Notes: generated by a model not told the origin, from the letters alone. Numbered from the stretch's first letter, positions 19,299 through 28,969 are shown. The stretch: DNA of 64,000 nt from Kordiimonas gwangyangensis DSM 19435 = JCM 12864 (GCF_000375545.1 NZ_AQXF01000002.1:34704-98703), one strand, 5' to 3'. Numbers and translations are program-made.

Positions 19299-19898
19299 AT
19301 GTTTACCGGAATTGTGACAGATGTTGGCCGTATCGCGGCAACAACAGGCAGCTTCGACCTGAGCGTCAGGATTGAAACCCGCTATGATATGAGCCGGGTG
19401 GATATCGGCGCGTCCATCGCATGCTCGGGCGTGTGCCTCACGGTTGTCGATAAGGGTGATGGCTGGTTCCAGGCTGACGTGTCGGCGGAAACCCTGAAGG
19501 TGACGAGCCTTGGTGACTGGAAAGTCGGCAGTGAGATCAATCTTGAGCGGTCGCTGAAGGTCGGTGACGAGCTTGGCGGCCATATCGTGACCGGCCATGT
19601 GGACTGTGTCGGCGAGATTGTGCGCTTTGACGAGCTTGGCGAATCTGTCGTGATGGAAATCGCCGTGCCGCATGCCATGGGTGCCCATGTTGCCAAAAAG
19701 GGCAGTGTTGCCATCGATGGCGCCTCGCTCACGGTCAATGACGTGGCAGACGAGGGCGACGTGACACGCTTTTCCATCAACCTCATCCCGCACACGCAGG
19801 CGGTGACGAGCTTCCGGAATTCAAAGCGCGGTGACCGCGTGAATGTGGAATTTGATATACTGGCGCGTTATGTCGCGCGCCTGCAGGACAGGACGTAA
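19299..19898 (+). CDS. ribE: Riboflavin synthase, alpha chain
   Basis: 199 residues. The two tandem lumazine-binding repeats can be seen: MFTGIVTDVGRI with IACSGVCLTVV in the first, GGHIVTGHVDCVGEI with SVAIDGASLTVNDV in the second. It converts two 6,7-dimethyl-8-ribityllumazine molecules to riboflavin. Only nine bases separate it from ribD and three from the next gene. Confidence 0.97.
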   Translation: MFTGIVTDVGRIAATTGSFDLSVRIETRYDMSRVDIGASIACSGVCLTVVDKGDGWFQADVSAETLKVTSLGDWKVGSEINLERSLKVGDELGGHIVTGHVDCVGEIVRFDELGESVVMEIAVPHAMGAHVAKKGSVAIDGASLTVNDVADEGDVTRFSINLIPHTQAVTSFRNSKRGDRVNVEFDILARYVARLQDRT

Positions 19899-19901
19899 GC
19901 T

Positions 19902-21011
19902 GTGCCAAAAGATTTTCTCTCCCCCATTGAAGACGTGATCGAGGATGCGCGCAACGGTCGCATGTATATCCTTGTGGATGACGAAGACCGCGAAAACGAG
20001 GGTGACCTTATCATCCCGGCGCAAATGGCAACGCCCGAGGCGATCAACTTCATGGCGCGCCACGGCCGCGGCCTGATTTGCCTGCCAATGACGCGCAAAC
20101 GTGTTGAGGCACTTGAGCTGCCGCTGATGAGCAGCAACAACCAAGCGCGGCACCAGACAGCGTTTACGGTATCGATTGAAGCGAAGCAGGGTGTCACGAC
20201 AGGTATTTCCGCCGCCGACCGCGCGCGCACTATTGCAGTGGCAATTGACGCGTCGAAGGGCAAGGAAGACCTCGCAAGCCCCGGCCACGTATTCCCGCTT
20301 ATTGCGCAGGATGGTGGCGTACTGGTGCGCGCGGGCCATACTGAAGCATCCGTGGATATCTCCCGACTTGCAGGCCTCAACCCGTCTGCTGTGATCTGTG
20401 AGATCATGAACGAAGACGGCACCATGGCCCGCCTGCCGGACCTTGTTGAGTTTGCGAAGGAACACGGCCTCAAGGTCGCGACCATCCGTGACCTCATCGC
20501 CTACCGCCTCAAGCACGATGCGCTTGTGGAGCGTGTGTCTGAGACCAGCTTCCCGCGTACAAGCGGCAAGGAATGGAAGGTGATCGTCTACCGCGCGACT
20601 GCTGACCGCCGCGAGACTGTGGCGCTGGTGCTGGGCGATATCGACGGCGAGAAGCCGACGGCTGTGCGCATGCACTCCCTCAACCCGTTTGAGGATATCC
20701 TTGGTCTCAAACACCCGCGCACCGGCCAGCTCCAGCGTGCGATGGATGCGATTGAAGCTGAGGGGCAGGGTGTTGTGGTCCTTTTCCCGGGTATGACCGC
20801 GATGCGGCCGAGCCAGCTTCTGGACGGCGAAAAAGCACCGGTAGACAAGAAGGAAAGCGCGCTCAAGGAATATGGCATTGGTGCGCAAATCCTGCGCGAC
20901 ATTGGTGTGCGCCACATGGTTCTCTATTCAAATACGCCAAGCCACATTGTTGGGCTTGATGGATATGGCCTTGATGTCGTAGAACAGCGCCCAATTCCGG
21001 CCGCAGTGTAA
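19902..21011 (+). CDS. ribB: 3,4-dihydroxy-2-butanone-4-phosphate synthase with degenerate GTP cyclohydrolase II domain
   Basis: 369 residues from GTG 19902. The N-terminal RibB domain (about 1-205) is intact: VDDEDRENEGDLI holds the acidic metal site, followed by RHGRGLICLPMT and AGHTEASVDISRL. The C-terminal half has the length and outline of RibA (GTP cyclohydrolase II) and retains the end VVEQRPI, but contains no cysteine at all, so the three-Cys zinc site and its GDxFGS context are missing. It should therefore make only the four-carbon unit, and a separate ribA is expected elsewhere. Such RibB-pseudoRibA fusions are common in alphaproteobacteria. Confidence 0.92.
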   Translation: MPKDFLSPIEDVIEDARNGRMYILVDDEDRENEGDLIIPAQMATPEAINFMARHGRGLICLPMTRKRVEALELPLMSSNNQARHQTAFTVSIEAKQGVTTGISAADRARTIAVAIDASKGKEDLASPGHVFPLIAQDGGVLVRAGHTEASVDISRLAGLNPSAVICEIMNEDGTMARLPDLVEFAKEHGLKVATIRDLIAYRLKHDALVERVSETSFPRTSGKEWKVIVYRATADRRETVALVLGDIDGEKPTAVRMHSLNPFEDILGLKHPRTGQLQRAMDAIEAEGQGVVVLFPGMTAMRPSQLLDGEKAPVDKKESALKEYGIGAQILRDIGVRHMVLYSNTPSHIVGLDGYGLDVVEQRPIPAAV

Positions 21012-21043
21012 CGCGGCTTTTTTAGAGACAAGGATTTTTGCAC

Positions 21044-21484
21044 ATGGCATCGCCCCATCTTTTGATTGTGGAAGCGCGCTTTTATGAAGACCTCGCGGAC
21101 GAGCAAGCGCGCGGCGCTATCGAGGCTATCGAGGCCGCTGGCGCAACCTGGGACCGTGTTGCGGTGCCGGGCGCGCTTGAAATCCCGGCCGCAGTTAAAT
21201 TCGCGCATACTGGTAGCCAAGTGTCCTACGACGGTTATGTGGCGCTTGGCTGCGTGATCCGCGGTGAGACCAGCCACTATGATACCGTGTGCAACGAAAG
21301 CGCGCGTGGCCTGCAAGACCTTGCGCTGCACCATGACCTTGCCATCGGCAACGGCATTCTGACCGTTGAGGACGACAAGCAGGCATGGGCGCGGGCAAAC
21401 CGGTCCGACAAGAACAAGGGCGGCGGTGCGGCAGAGGCTGCGCTTGCCATGATCGCTCTCAAATCCAAGTTTGGAGTGAAATAA
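21044..21484 (+). CDS. ribH: 6,7-dimethyl-8-ribityllumazine synthase
   Basis: 146 residues from ATG 21044, AAGGA upstream; a TTG at 21038 is in frame. Substrate-binding features [33 protein letters not shown] and the GNGILTVED loop identify it. Condenses the RibB product with the pyrimidine made by RibD. The stop shares one base with the nusB start, a frequent pairing in bacteria. Confidence 0.97.
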   Translation: MASPHLLIVEARFYEDLADEQARGAIEAIEAAGATWDRVAVPGALEIPAAVKFAHTGSQVSYDGYVALGCVIRGETSHYDTVCNESARGLQDLALHHDLAIGNGILTVEDDKQAWARANRSDKNKGGGAAEAALAMIALKSKFGVK

Positions 21485-21948
21485 TGGCTGAACGCGGTAA
21501 AAAGAAACCGGTTGGTGGCCCGCGCAGTGCGGCACGCCTTGGTGCTGTTCAGGCGCTCTATCAGCTTGAAATGTCGGACGAGCCGAAGGTTCCTATGGTG
21601 ATTGAGGAATACCTGCGTCACCGCCTTGGGGCTGAGATTGAAGGCGACCAGTATGTGGAAGCCGACACCGCGCTTTTCTCCGATATCGTGGCCGGCGCAT
21701 GGGGCCGTCACGCCGAGTTTGACGAGGCCATTATTCCGTGTCTCGCAAAAGATTGGTCGCTGGAGCGGCTTGAATCGATTATTCGTGCTATACTGCGTGC
21801 CGGTGCCTATGAGCTGACTGCACGCCCTGACGTGCCGACCGCTGTGGTCATCAACGAATATGTTGATATTGCCCACGCGTTTTATGAGCGCACCGAAGCG
21901 TCGTTTGTGAACGGCGTGCTCGACAAAGTGGCGAAGGCCGTCCGCTAA
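21484..21948 (+). CDS. nusB: Transcription antitermination factor NusB
   Basis: 154 residues; TAATG overlap with ribH. The all-helical NusB fold is indicated by SAARLGAVQALYQLEM near the start and the C-terminal VPTAVVINEYVDIAHAF and FVNGVLDKVAK. With NusE (S10) it binds boxA RNA and assists rRNA transcription. thiL follows after a 61-base gap. Confidence 0.95.
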   Translation: MAERGKKKPVGGPRSAARLGAVQALYQLEMSDEPKVPMVIEEYLRHRLGAEIEGDQYVEADTALFSDIVAGAWGRHAEFDEAIIPCLAKDWSLERLESIIRAILRAGAYELTARPDVPTAVVINEYVDIAHAFYERTEASFVNGVLDKVAKAVR

Positions 21949-22009
21949 CCGCTGAGCAGGCCTTTGTCTCACCCGGGCTGCGTGCGCGCAGCCCAATTCC
22001 GGGGACGAT

Positions 22010-22969
22010 ATGGCTGGCGAATTTGACATCATTGCCAAATATTTCATGCCGCTTGCCGGGCCTGAGGGCCTTGGGCTCGCCGATGATGCTGCCTGTCTGA
22101 CACCAAGCGCAGGCAAAAGCCTGATCGTCACCAAGGATATGATCGTGGGCGGCGTGCATTTCCTCGAGGATGACCCGGCGGACAGCATTGCCTACAAGGC
22201 ACTGGCGGTGAACCTGTCGGACCTAGCCGCCAAGGGTGCGAACCCGCGATACTATTTCCTTGGCCTCAGCCTGCCGAAAGGTGTGGATGAAATCTGGCTT
22301 GCGTCCTTTGCGGCAGGTCTCAAGCGTGCGCAGGATGAGAGCGGTATCACGCTCGCGGGTGGTGACACTACCTCGAGCCCCAGCCATGTGACGGTGAGTA
22401 TCACCGCGATCGGTGATGTGCCTACGGGGCAGATGCTGCGGCGCAACGGCGCTCGGGCGGGTGATACCGTCTATGTGTCAGGCACTCTTGGGGACGGGGC
22501 TTTGGGCCTCAAATGCCTTTTGGGCGAGACCAATGTGAGCGATGAGCTTGTCACGCGCTACCGCTATCCGACCGCGCGTATGGCGCTCGGTACGAGGCTG
22601 CGAGAGTTGGCTACCGCGTCAGCGGATGTGTCGGACGGTCTGCTTGCGGACCTTGGCCATATCTGCACCGCATCCCATCTGGGCGCGGATATCGAGGAAA
22701 CCAAGCTGCCGCTTTCTGATGCAGCAAAAGCTGCACTCGAAACATCGCCAGACCTCGCGCCACTCATTTATTCCGGTGGCGATGACTATGAGATTGTCTT
22801 TACTGCAGACGCGGCCAAGGCTGATGAAATCAGCGCGGCGGCAAAGGAAGCTGGTGTGGCTGTGACAGCGATTGGCCGCATTTCAGACACACCCGGCATA
22901 CGGCTGGTTGATCAATCGGGCGCACTGGTGCACACTGCGCGCAACGGCTATCAACATTTTGAAACATAA
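22010..22969 (+). CDS. thiL: Thiamine-monophosphate kinase
   Basis: 319 residues. PurM-like kinase that phosphorylates thiamine phosphate to thiamine diphosphate. Key stretches: GLADDAACLTPSAGKSLIVT, DMIVGGVHFLEDD (metal and ATP site), KALAVNLSDLAAKGANPRY, TLAGGDTTSSP, and late ASADVSDGLLADLGHI. ATG 22010 has GGGGACG upstream. nusB-thiL order is standard for proteobacteria. Confidence 0.96.
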   Translation: MAGEFDIIAKYFMPLAGPEGLGLADDAACLTPSAGKSLIVTKDMIVGGVHFLEDDPADSIAYKALAVNLSDLAAKGANPRYYFLGLSLPKGVDEIWLASFAAGLKRAQDESGITLAGGDTTSSPSHVTVSITAIGDVPTGQMLRRNGARAGDTVYVSGTLGDGALGLKCLLGETNVSDELVTRYRYPTARMALGTRLRELATASADVSDGLLADLGHICTASHLGADIEETKLPLSDAAKAALETSPDLAPLIYSGGDDYEIVFTADAAKADEISAAAKEAGVAVTAIGRISDTPGIRLVDQSGALVHTARNGYQHFET

Positions 22970-22985
22970 GGGATAACGGCGGCTT

Positions 22986-23489
22986 ATGTCACAAGATACT
23001 GGATCGGTTGAACCACAAGGCGGTTCGGGCAAGATACTTCTGGTGCTGGGCCTTTTGGGGGGCCTCGCGGTCGGTGGTGGCCTCGGCTACTATTATTCCA
23101 AAAGCTCGGCCGAAGGGCAGGGTGCACCGAAGGAAGAAGTGAAAGTCGCGCCGAAAGGCCCGCTCATCGATATCGACTTTGAGCGTATCGCCGTGCCGAT
23201 CTACGCCAAAACCGACAATGGCCAGCGTTTCCTTGGCAATTATTTCATTGATATCGCGGTACAGGTGCGGGGCGAGAAAAACCAGATCGCCATCAAACGT
23301 GCCGAAACGCAGCTACAACACGCCTTTGTTTCCGCCATCAGCCGGAATGACCTGATGCGTGAAGACTCGCCGCTTGAGCTGGATGTGGACAAGGTTGGCA
23401 ATCTGCTCAAGGGCAAGGCCAACGAGGTTCTGGGCGGCAAGATTGTTGAAGCGGTTCTCGTAAAGAACGCCATGCGCCTCAACCGCTGA
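22986..23489 (+). CDS. FliL-like single-pass membrane protein
   Basis: 167 residues: a short cytoplasmic N-terminus, one hydrophobic helix (about 16-38, KILLVLGLLGGLAVGGGLG), and a periplasmic domain with the FliL-type order of a beta strand (NYFIDIAVQVRG), a helix (IKRAETQLQHAFVSAISRND) and a last helix-strand unit (LLKGKANEVLGGKIVEAVLVK). FliL associates with the flagellar stator. No flagellar gene is adjacent; the gene lies 16 bases behind thiL and appears to be in that operon. It may be a FliL paralogue with another partner. Family assignment is moderate. Confidence 0.65.
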   Translation: MSQDTGSVEPQGGSGKILLVLGLLGGLAVGGGLGYYYSKSSAEGQGAPKEEVKVAPKGPLIDIDFERIAVPIYAKTDNGQRFLGNYFIDIAVQVRGEKNQIAIKRAETQLQHAFVSAISRNDLMREDSPLELDVDKVGNLLKGKANEVLGGKIVEAVLVKNAMRLNR

Positions 23490-23557
23490 GGCCGCAGGGA
23501 TCAGCCAAAAACAGTGTTTTGCGCCCAGTGCGTGTAAGCGGCCGCCAGTTTTGGTGG

Positions 23558-23586
23558 TTGCAAGGCGGCTTATTGCTCCATAAGGT
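23558..23586 (+). promoter_or_regulatory. Candidate sigma-70 promoter for hppA
   Basis: TTGCAA, 17-base spacer, TAAGGT. This would give an untranslated leader of about 130 bases, which contains a GGGCGG...CCGCCC inverted repeat (about 23650-23680). Confidence 0.35.
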
Positions 23587-23724
23587 GATGAGTGGCCACC
23601 CTGTCTAGTTTTTAGTTAGTCAGGAGTATGGGGTTCGCCTAAGGGAACTGGGCGGCAGTATGAGGGGAGTATCACCGCCCGGGGAAGACCAACATTTGGG
23701 TCCGTTTTAGGGAGGGGATATCCC

Positions 23725-25812
23725 ATGGAAGTAATTTACGCCGCTATTGCCTGCGGTGTTGCGGCCGTGATCTACGGCATTGTAACGCGTCAGTCTATTT
23801 TGTCCGCCAGTGCGGGTTCCGAGAAAATGCAAGAAATCGCTGCGGCCATTCAGGCCGGGGCAGGCGCTTACCTTAATCGCCAATACCGCACCATCGCGGT
23901 TGTGGGCGTTGTGGTTGCCATCGGTCTTTATCTTGCTATCGGCATGCTCGCTGCGCTCGGCTTTGTTATTGGTGCAGTGCTCTCTGGCGCTGCCGGTTAT
24001 ATTGGCATGCTGATTTCGGTCAAAGCCAACGTCCGTACCACACAAGCGGCAAGCACAGGGCTGCAGGAAGGCCTGACCATCGCATTCCGCTCCGGTGCTG
24101 TTACAGGCATGCTCGTGGCAGGCCTAGCGCTGCTCGCAGTTGCCGGTTACTATTATATCCTTGTTGGCCCCATGGGCATTGACCCGACGGCACGGCCCGT
24201 GATTGACGGCCTTGTCTCGCTCGGCTTTGGTGCTTCGCTCATCTCCATCTTCGCGCGTCTTGGTGGCGGCATCTTCACCAAGGGTGCGGATGTTGGCGCT
24301 GACCTTGTCGGCAAGGTGGAAGCCGGTATCCCGGAGGATGATCCCCGGAACCCGGCCGTGATCGCCGATAACGTGGGCGACAACGTGGGTGACTGTGCCG
24401 GCATGGCTGCTGACCTGTTTGAAACCTATGTGGTCACGGTGGGTGCCACCATGGTGCTCTCCGCGCTCTTTATCGCATCCGGGGCTGCCGACATCATGGC
24501 CTTGCCGCTCATCATCGGCGGGGTTTGCATTCTCACCTCGATCATCGGGACCTATTTTGTGAAGCTGGGTAAAAGCCAGTCGATCATGGGGGCGCTCTAT
24601 AAGGGCTTTATCGTAACGGCGGTGCTGTCAGCAGGGGCTATGTGGTTCGCGATGGAGTGGGCACTGGGCGGTGACATGAACCGGACCTTCGAGACCGGAA
24701 ATGTCATGTTCTCGGGCCGCACGCTCTACTACTGCGGCCTTGTGGGCCTTGTGGTAACCGGGGTGATCATCTGGATTACCGAATATTATACCGGCACTGA
24801 CTACCGCCCGGTTCGTTCGATCGCCAAGGCGTCAGAGACGGGACACGGCACCAACGTGATCCAGGGCCTTGCCATCTCGCTTGAAGCGACTGCCTTGCCG
24901 GCAATCGTGATCTGTGCGGGTATCATCATTGCGCACCAGCTTGCGGGTGTGTTGGGCCTTGGCTTTGCCGCCACGGCCATGCTGGCGCTTGCCGGTATGG
25001 TGGTCGCCCTTGATGCCTATGGTCCGGTCACGGATAACGCGGGCGGCATTGCTGAAATGGCGGGCCTTGATGAGGAGGTACGCAACCGTACCGACGCGCT
25101 GGATGCCGTGGGCAACACCACCAAAGCAGTGACCAAGGGGTATGCCATCGGCTCCGCCGGTCTCGCGGCCCTTGTGCTCTTTGGTGCTTACACGGCTGAC
25201 CTCGCCAAGTTCTTCTCTGATGTGACGGTCGATTTCAGCCTCTCCAACCCTTATGTCGTGGTCGGGCTCTTTATCGGTGCACTTCTGCCGTATCTGTTTG
25301 GTGCCATGGGCATGACAGCCGTGGGCCGCGCAGGCGGTGAAGTGGTAGAAGAAGTACGGGCGCAGTTCCGCGATAACCCGGGCATCATGGCCGGTACATC
25401 CAAGCCTGACTATGCACGTTCCGTTGACCTGCTGACCAAAACAGCGATCAAGGAAATGATTGTGCCAAGCCTGCTGCCTGTAGCGGCCCCCATTGTCACC
25501 TATTTTGCGATCAATGCGATTGCAGGGCAGGCGGCAGCCTTTGCGGCTGTTGGTGCACTGCTTCTGGGTGTGATCGTGGGTGGCCTTTTCGTCGCACTTT
25601 CCATGACCGCAGGTGGCGGCGCGTGGGATAACGCGAAGAAATACATTGAGGACGGCAACCACGGTGGCAAAGGCTCGGAAGCGCACAAAGCGGCGGTGAC
25701 GGGTGATACTGTTGGTGACCCATATAAGGATACCGCAGGCCCCGCCGTGAACCCGATGATCAAGATCACGAACATCGTGGCGCTGCTGCTCTTGGCGATG
25801 CTGGCGCACTAA
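23725..25812 (+). CDS. hppA: Membrane-bound proton-pumping pyrophosphatase, K+-independent type
   Basis: 695 residues with many transmembrane helices. Couples pyrophosphate hydrolysis to proton export. The pyrophosphate-binding loop [39 protein letters not shown] and the C-terminal [19 protein letters not shown] are intact. The residues that set potassium dependence can be read: [10 protein letters not shown] has Lys467 and Thr470, where K+-dependent enzymes have Ala and Ala. It should therefore pump H+ without needing K+. ATG 23725 has GGGAGGGGA upstream. It has its own terminator and probably its own promoter. Confidence 0.97.
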   Translation: MEVIYAAIACGVAAVIYGIVTRQSILSASAGSEKMQEIAAAIQAGAGAYLNRQYRTIAVVGVVVAIGLYLAIGMLAALGFVIGAVLSGAAGYIGMLISVKANVRTTQAASTGLQEGLTIAFRSGAVTGMLVAGLALLAVAGYYYILVGPMGIDPTARPVIDGLVSLGFGASLISIFARLGGGIFTKGADVGADLVGKVEAGIPEDDPRNPAVIADNVGDNVGDCAGMAADLFETYVVTVGATMVLSALFIASGAADIMALPLIIGGVCILTSIIGTYFVKLGKSQSIMGALYKGFIVTAVLSAGAMWFAMEWALGGDMNRTFETGNVMFSGRTLYYCGLVGLVVTGVIIWITEYYTGTDYRPVRSIAKASETGHGTNVIQGLAISLEATALPAIVICAGIIIAHQLAGVLGLGFAATAMLALAGMVVALDAYGPVTDNAGGIAEMAGLDEEVRNRTDALDAVGNTTKAVTKGYAIGSAGLAALVLFGAYTADLAKFFSDVTVDFSLSNPYVVVGLFIGALLPYLFGAMGMTAVGRAGGEVVEEVRAQFRDNPGIMAGTSKPDYARSVDLLTKTAIKEMIVPSLLPVAAPIVTYFAINAIAGQAAAFAAVGALLLGVIVGGLFVALSMTAGGGAWDNAKKYIEDGNHGGKGSEAHKAAVTGDTVGDPYKDTAGPAVNPMIKITNIVALLLLAMLAH

Positions 25813-25833
25813 ACCGCTAGACATACAAAAAGA

Positions 25834-25859
25834 AAAGCCCCGGTTTTGCCGGGGCTTTT
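25834..25859 (+). terminator. Rho-independent terminator after hppA
   Basis: AAAAGCCCCGG, loop TTTTG, CCGGGGCTTTT. Nearly symmetrical, so it may also serve the convergent bamE-like gene. Confidence 0.9.
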
Positions 25860-25886
25860 GCTTTATGGCGTATCAGGTCGTGTCGC

Positions 25887-26378
25887 TTAGCCGTTCGGGC
25901 CGCGGGTCTCGCCAGAGCCAACCGGTGCGGCGCCCGAGAAACGGCCAACGTTGCCGAAAATCTGCTGGAAGAAGTTGAGGTCACGACCGAGGGTCGGCGT
26001 TTTGTCGCCCACCGGGTTCACATTGTGCATGGCAGACATGTCGAAGTTCTGCACGTCGGTGACCACGCCAGCGTCATTGAAGGCCACTGCCATTACGCGG
26101 TGTGCTTTGGGGTCAGGCCAGAAAACCGGACGTACGCGCACCGTGGTAGACACATAATACCATTTGTTGTCGCTGAAGTTTGCCTTGACGGTCGGCGTGC
26201 CGAGAGTTGATTCCACAGACTGGCGGTTATCCACACCAGGCTGGATCGCATCGGCGAGCTGCTTGTCGAACACATAACCGCGAACCATACGCGTGTTGCC
26301 ACAGGCGGAGAGGGCAATACCAGCCAAAAGGCAGAGGATTACCGGCTTCATGGTGCGGGGCTTCATGTTTACTGTCAT
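25887..26378 (-). CDS. bamE: BamE/SmpA-family outer-membrane lipoprotein
   Basis: 163 residues from ATG 26378. A lipoprotein signal with lipobox LSAC is followed by GNTRMVRGYVFDKQLADAI, the VESTLGTPT turn and a FSDNKWYYVST strand, the order found in BamE, the small lipoprotein of the outer-membrane beta-barrel assembly complex. The C-terminal tail beyond about 120 (NPVGDKTPTLGRDLNFFQQI) is typical of alphaproteobacterial members. It is divergent from the cytochrome bc1 chaperone gene, as in many alphaproteobacteria. Confidence 0.9.
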   Translation of the reverse strand: MTVNMKPRTMKPVILCLLAGIALSACGNTRMVRGYVFDKQLADAIQPGVDNRQSVESTLGTPTVKANFSDNKWYYVSTTVRVRPVFWPDPKAHRVMAVAFNDAGVVTDVQNFDMSAMHNVNPVGDKTPTLGRDLNFFQQIFGNVGRFSGAAPVGSGETRGPNG

Positions 26379-26542
26379 CACTAAAACCTATTTTGTGTCG
26401 CTTGCGACCATCACTTCCAAATGACTTAATAGCCGCCAGCATTGCATGGTGCAAGGCTCCGTGTTAGAGCCACGGCAAATAAGCCAGTCTGTTACCCGTC
26501 ACATCGCCTATGATGCGAATGCGGCGATTTGGAGGAAAGCGC

Positions 26543-27100
26543 ATGCTTGAGCGCCTGTTTTCCGGTTTCCGGGACAAAAAAGCGGCCTTTGAACTTTATG
26601 GCAAGCTTGTGGGCCAGGCCCGTATGCCGCAGTTTTACACGGCCTTTGAGGTGGCGGATACGCTTGATGGCCGCTTTGACATGATCCTCATTCATATGTT
26701 CCTTGTGCAGAACCGCCTGAAGGGTGACGGCGAGGCGACAGCCAAATTGCGCCGCCAGCTGCAGGAAGCCATGATCGCTGACATGGACCGGTCCCTCAGG
26801 GAAATGGGCATCGGTGACATGGGAATCGGTCGTGAGGTCAAAAAAATGGGTGTGGCGTGGTTTGGGCGCCTCAAGGCTTATGCCGCCGCGCTCGAGGCTG
26901 ACGATGCCAAGGCAGAACTGACCGTAGCTGTCGCCCGCAATCTCTATAAAGTGGACGATGCGAAAAAAGCAGGCATGATGGCTGAGTATATGATTGCAGC
27001 GGTCGGGAAGCTTGCAGGCTATGGCACTGAAGAGGTGAGGGCGCTATCATTCGAATTTCCAGATCCGGACCCGACCCGGTTCTCAGGCACGCAAGGTTGA
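26543..27100 (+). CDS. Ubiquinol-cytochrome c chaperone (CBP3/UbcC family)
   Basis: 185 residues from ATG 26543 with GGAGGAAA six bases upstream. Landmarks of the family: an N-terminal ELYGKLVGQAR helix, FELADT-like FEVADTLDGRFDMILIHMFL, RQLQEAMIADMDRSLREMG and VKKMGVAWFGRLKAYAAAL. In mitochondria the homologue assists cytochrome b maturation for the bc1 complex; the bacterial role is presumed similar. The bamE(divergent)-CBP3-DUF177-plsX order is a standard alphaproteobacterial cluster. Confidence 0.9.
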   Translation: MLERLFSGFRDKKAAFELYGKLVGQARMPQFYTAFEVADTLDGRFDMILIHMFLVQNRLKGDGEATAKLRRQLQEAMIADMDRSLREMGIGDMGIGREVKKMGVAWFGRLKAYAAALEADDAKAELTVAVARNLYKVDDAKKAGMMAEYMIAAVGKLAGYGTEEVRALSFEFPDPDPTRFSGTQG

Positions 27101-27117
27101 GCGGAAGGAGCACTATC

Positions 27118-27666
27118 ATGAGCAAAGACATCTCCCTTGATTTCATGCTTCCCGTTCAGGAAGTCGAGCGCGACGGGCGTTCCTACCGCCTTGAAGCATC
27201 AGAAGCAGAGCTTGCGGCTTTGGCTGAGCGCTTCAACCTGATCGAGTTTGGTTCGCTGAAGGCTGATATTGAGGTCAAGGACCGCGGCGCGGAGCAGGGC
27301 ATTTTTGTCACCGGCACGCTTGACGCTGCCTTCACCCAGCGCTGTATCGTCTCGCTTGAGCCGGTCGCGGAAGAGATGTCCACATCGTTTGAATTGATGC
27401 TCGTTGATGAGGCAACGGCCGACCGCATGGATGCGGAAGAGGTCTATCTCGATGACGACGCACCGGAATATGATGCGCTTGAGGGTGATATGATCCCGCT
27501 TGGCGAGATTGTTGCCCAGACAGTTTCCATCAATATGAATCCTTATCCGCGCGCCGAAGATGCGGAGCTAAATGTAGGAAATAAAAAGAATATTTCCGTT
27601 AACGAAGAAGAGCTGAAGAAGCCGAACCCCTTCGCTGTGCTGGACAAGCTTCGTAAGGAATCTTGA
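27118..27666 (+). CDS. DUF177 (YceD-type) protein
   Basis: 182 residues from ATG 27118, GGAAGGAG upstream. Acidic C-terminal half and the family pattern FTQRCIVSLEPV, then GDMIPLGEIVAQTVSINMNPYPR. Homologues (YceD, Duf177A) are linked to 23S rRNA accumulation and normally precede rpmF and plsX. Here plsX follows directly after 119 bases; no rpmF is present in between. Only one Cys remains where some members have several. Confidence 0.88.
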   Translation: MSKDISLDFMLPVQEVERDGRSYRLEASEAELAALAERFNLIEFGSLKADIEVKDRGAEQGIFVTGTLDAAFTQRCIVSLEPVAEEMSTSFELMLVDEATADRMDAEEVYLDDDAPEYDALEGDMIPLGEIVAQTVSINMNPYPRAEDAELNVGNKKNISVNEEELKKPNPFAVLDKLRKES

Positions 27667-27785
27667 AGTAGCGATGAATTTCGCTATGGTCAGCCGAAGA
27701 AGGGTTCCAAGTGCATGGGTTGAGGGCTGGCACGAGGACACGTATAATAAGAACTACGCCAACGTTTGAGATTGGATAATTATTC

Positions 27786-28841
27786 GTGGCAAGAGAAATA
27801 ACCATTGCGGTCGACGCCATGGGGGGAGACCACGCACCAGGCATGGTCATTGAAGGCATCGCGCAGGCACGCACTTTGTTTCCGGGAACGAAGTTCCACG
27901 TTTACGGGGACGAGGCACAGATCAAGCCGCTTCTTGAAGCGCACCCCGAGCTTGCGAAGGCAAGCCAGGTTTTCCACACCGAAGAGGTGGTCACCAGCGA
28001 CACCAAGCCGTCGCAGGCGCTTCGGCGCGGTCGTCAATCGTCCATGGGGCTTGCGCTTCAGGCGGTGAAAGACGGGTCGGCTGATGTCGCCATCTCTGCC
28101 GGTAACACGGGTGCCCTTATGGCGCTCGCGAAATTCATCCTGCGCACCATGCCGGGCATCGACCGTCCGGCGCTCACATCACCGCTGCCGACCCTTCGGG
28201 GCGAAAGCGTGATGCTTGACCTTGGCGCGAATGTGGAATGTGACGCCAACAACCTTGTGCAGTTCGCCATCATGGGGGCGGCATACGTCCGCACCGTGCT
28301 GGGCCTGTCGAAGCCGACGGTCGCACTTCTGAACGTGGGCACTGAGGAACTCAAGGGCAAGGACACCATCAAGGCCGCAGCTGATGTGTTGCGGGCCTCC
28401 AAGCACCTGCCGCTTGAGTTCACCGGCTATGTTGAAGGCAACGATATCGGCGCTGGCAAGGTGGATGTGGTGGTGACGGATGGTTTCACCGGCAATGTGG
28501 CGCTGAAGATGGCAGAAGGCACGGCACGCCTGATGACAGAATTGCTGTCGCGCGCTTTCCGCTCATCATTCGCGACCAAGATCGGCTACCTTTTGTCACG
28601 GCACGGGCTGCGGTCGCTCCGAGATCACCTTGACCCGAACAACCACAACGGCGGCGTGTTCCTTGGTCTCAACGGCCTTGTGATGAAAAGCCATGGCGGC
28701 GCGAATGCGCATGGCTTTGCGTCCGCGGTGACGTCGGCGATTGATATGGCACAAAATGACCTGATTCGCCTGATCAGTGAAGACCTTGGCCGCATTTCAG
28801 AGCCGCCAAAGGTGGATGAAGAGGAGGCTGGGGCGGCCTAG
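27786..28841 (+). CDS. plsX: Phosphate acyltransferase PlsX
   Basis: 351 residues from GTG 27786. Converts acyl-ACP to acyl-phosphate for phospholipid synthesis. Signatures: ITIAVDAMGGDHAPGMVIEG, the DTKPSQALRRGRQSSMGLAL loop, SAGNTGALMALAKFIL and LLNVGTEELKGKD. fabH, usually the next gene, is missing; instead there is a 172-base gap with a good promoter before ihfA. A stem GGGGCGGC/GCTGCCCC spans the stop codon but lacks a T run. Confidence 0.97.
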   Translation: MAREITIAVDAMGGDHAPGMVIEGIAQARTLFPGTKFHVYGDEAQIKPLLEAHPELAKASQVFHTEEVVTSDTKPSQALRRGRQSSMGLALQAVKDGSADVAISAGNTGALMALAKFILRTMPGIDRPALTSPLPTLRGESVMLDLGANVECDANNLVQFAIMGAAYVRTVLGLSKPTVALLNVGTEELKGKDTIKAAADVLRASKHLPLEFTGYVEGNDIGAGKVDVVVTDGFTGNVALKMAEGTARLMTELLSRAFRSSFATKIGYLLSRHGLRSLRDHLDPNNHNGGVFLGLNGLVMKSHGGANAHGFASAVTSAIDMAQNDLIRLISEDLGRISEPPKVDEEEAGAA

Positions 28842-28940
28842 GCTGCCCCAAATTGGTGCAGAATGCTGCAGAACATGCAGGATTGTGTCAAAACTGTGCC
28901 ATAAACCCTTCAAATCACACGCTAAAAAACCTTCGTACGA

Positions 28941-28969
28941 TTGACAGCCCCTTGGGCATGCTTTAGCTT
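28941..28969 (+). promoter_or_regulatory. Sigma-70 promoter for ihfA
   Basis: TTGACA, 17-base spacer, TAGCTT. The -10 lies in an inverted repeat TAGCT-N5-AGCTA (28964-28978), a possible operator. Confidence 0.55.

Noticed and set aside
28830..28849. Terminator at the end of plsX
   Set aside because: A GC-rich stem exists (GGGGCGGC/GCTGCCCC) but overlaps the stop codon and has no T run.
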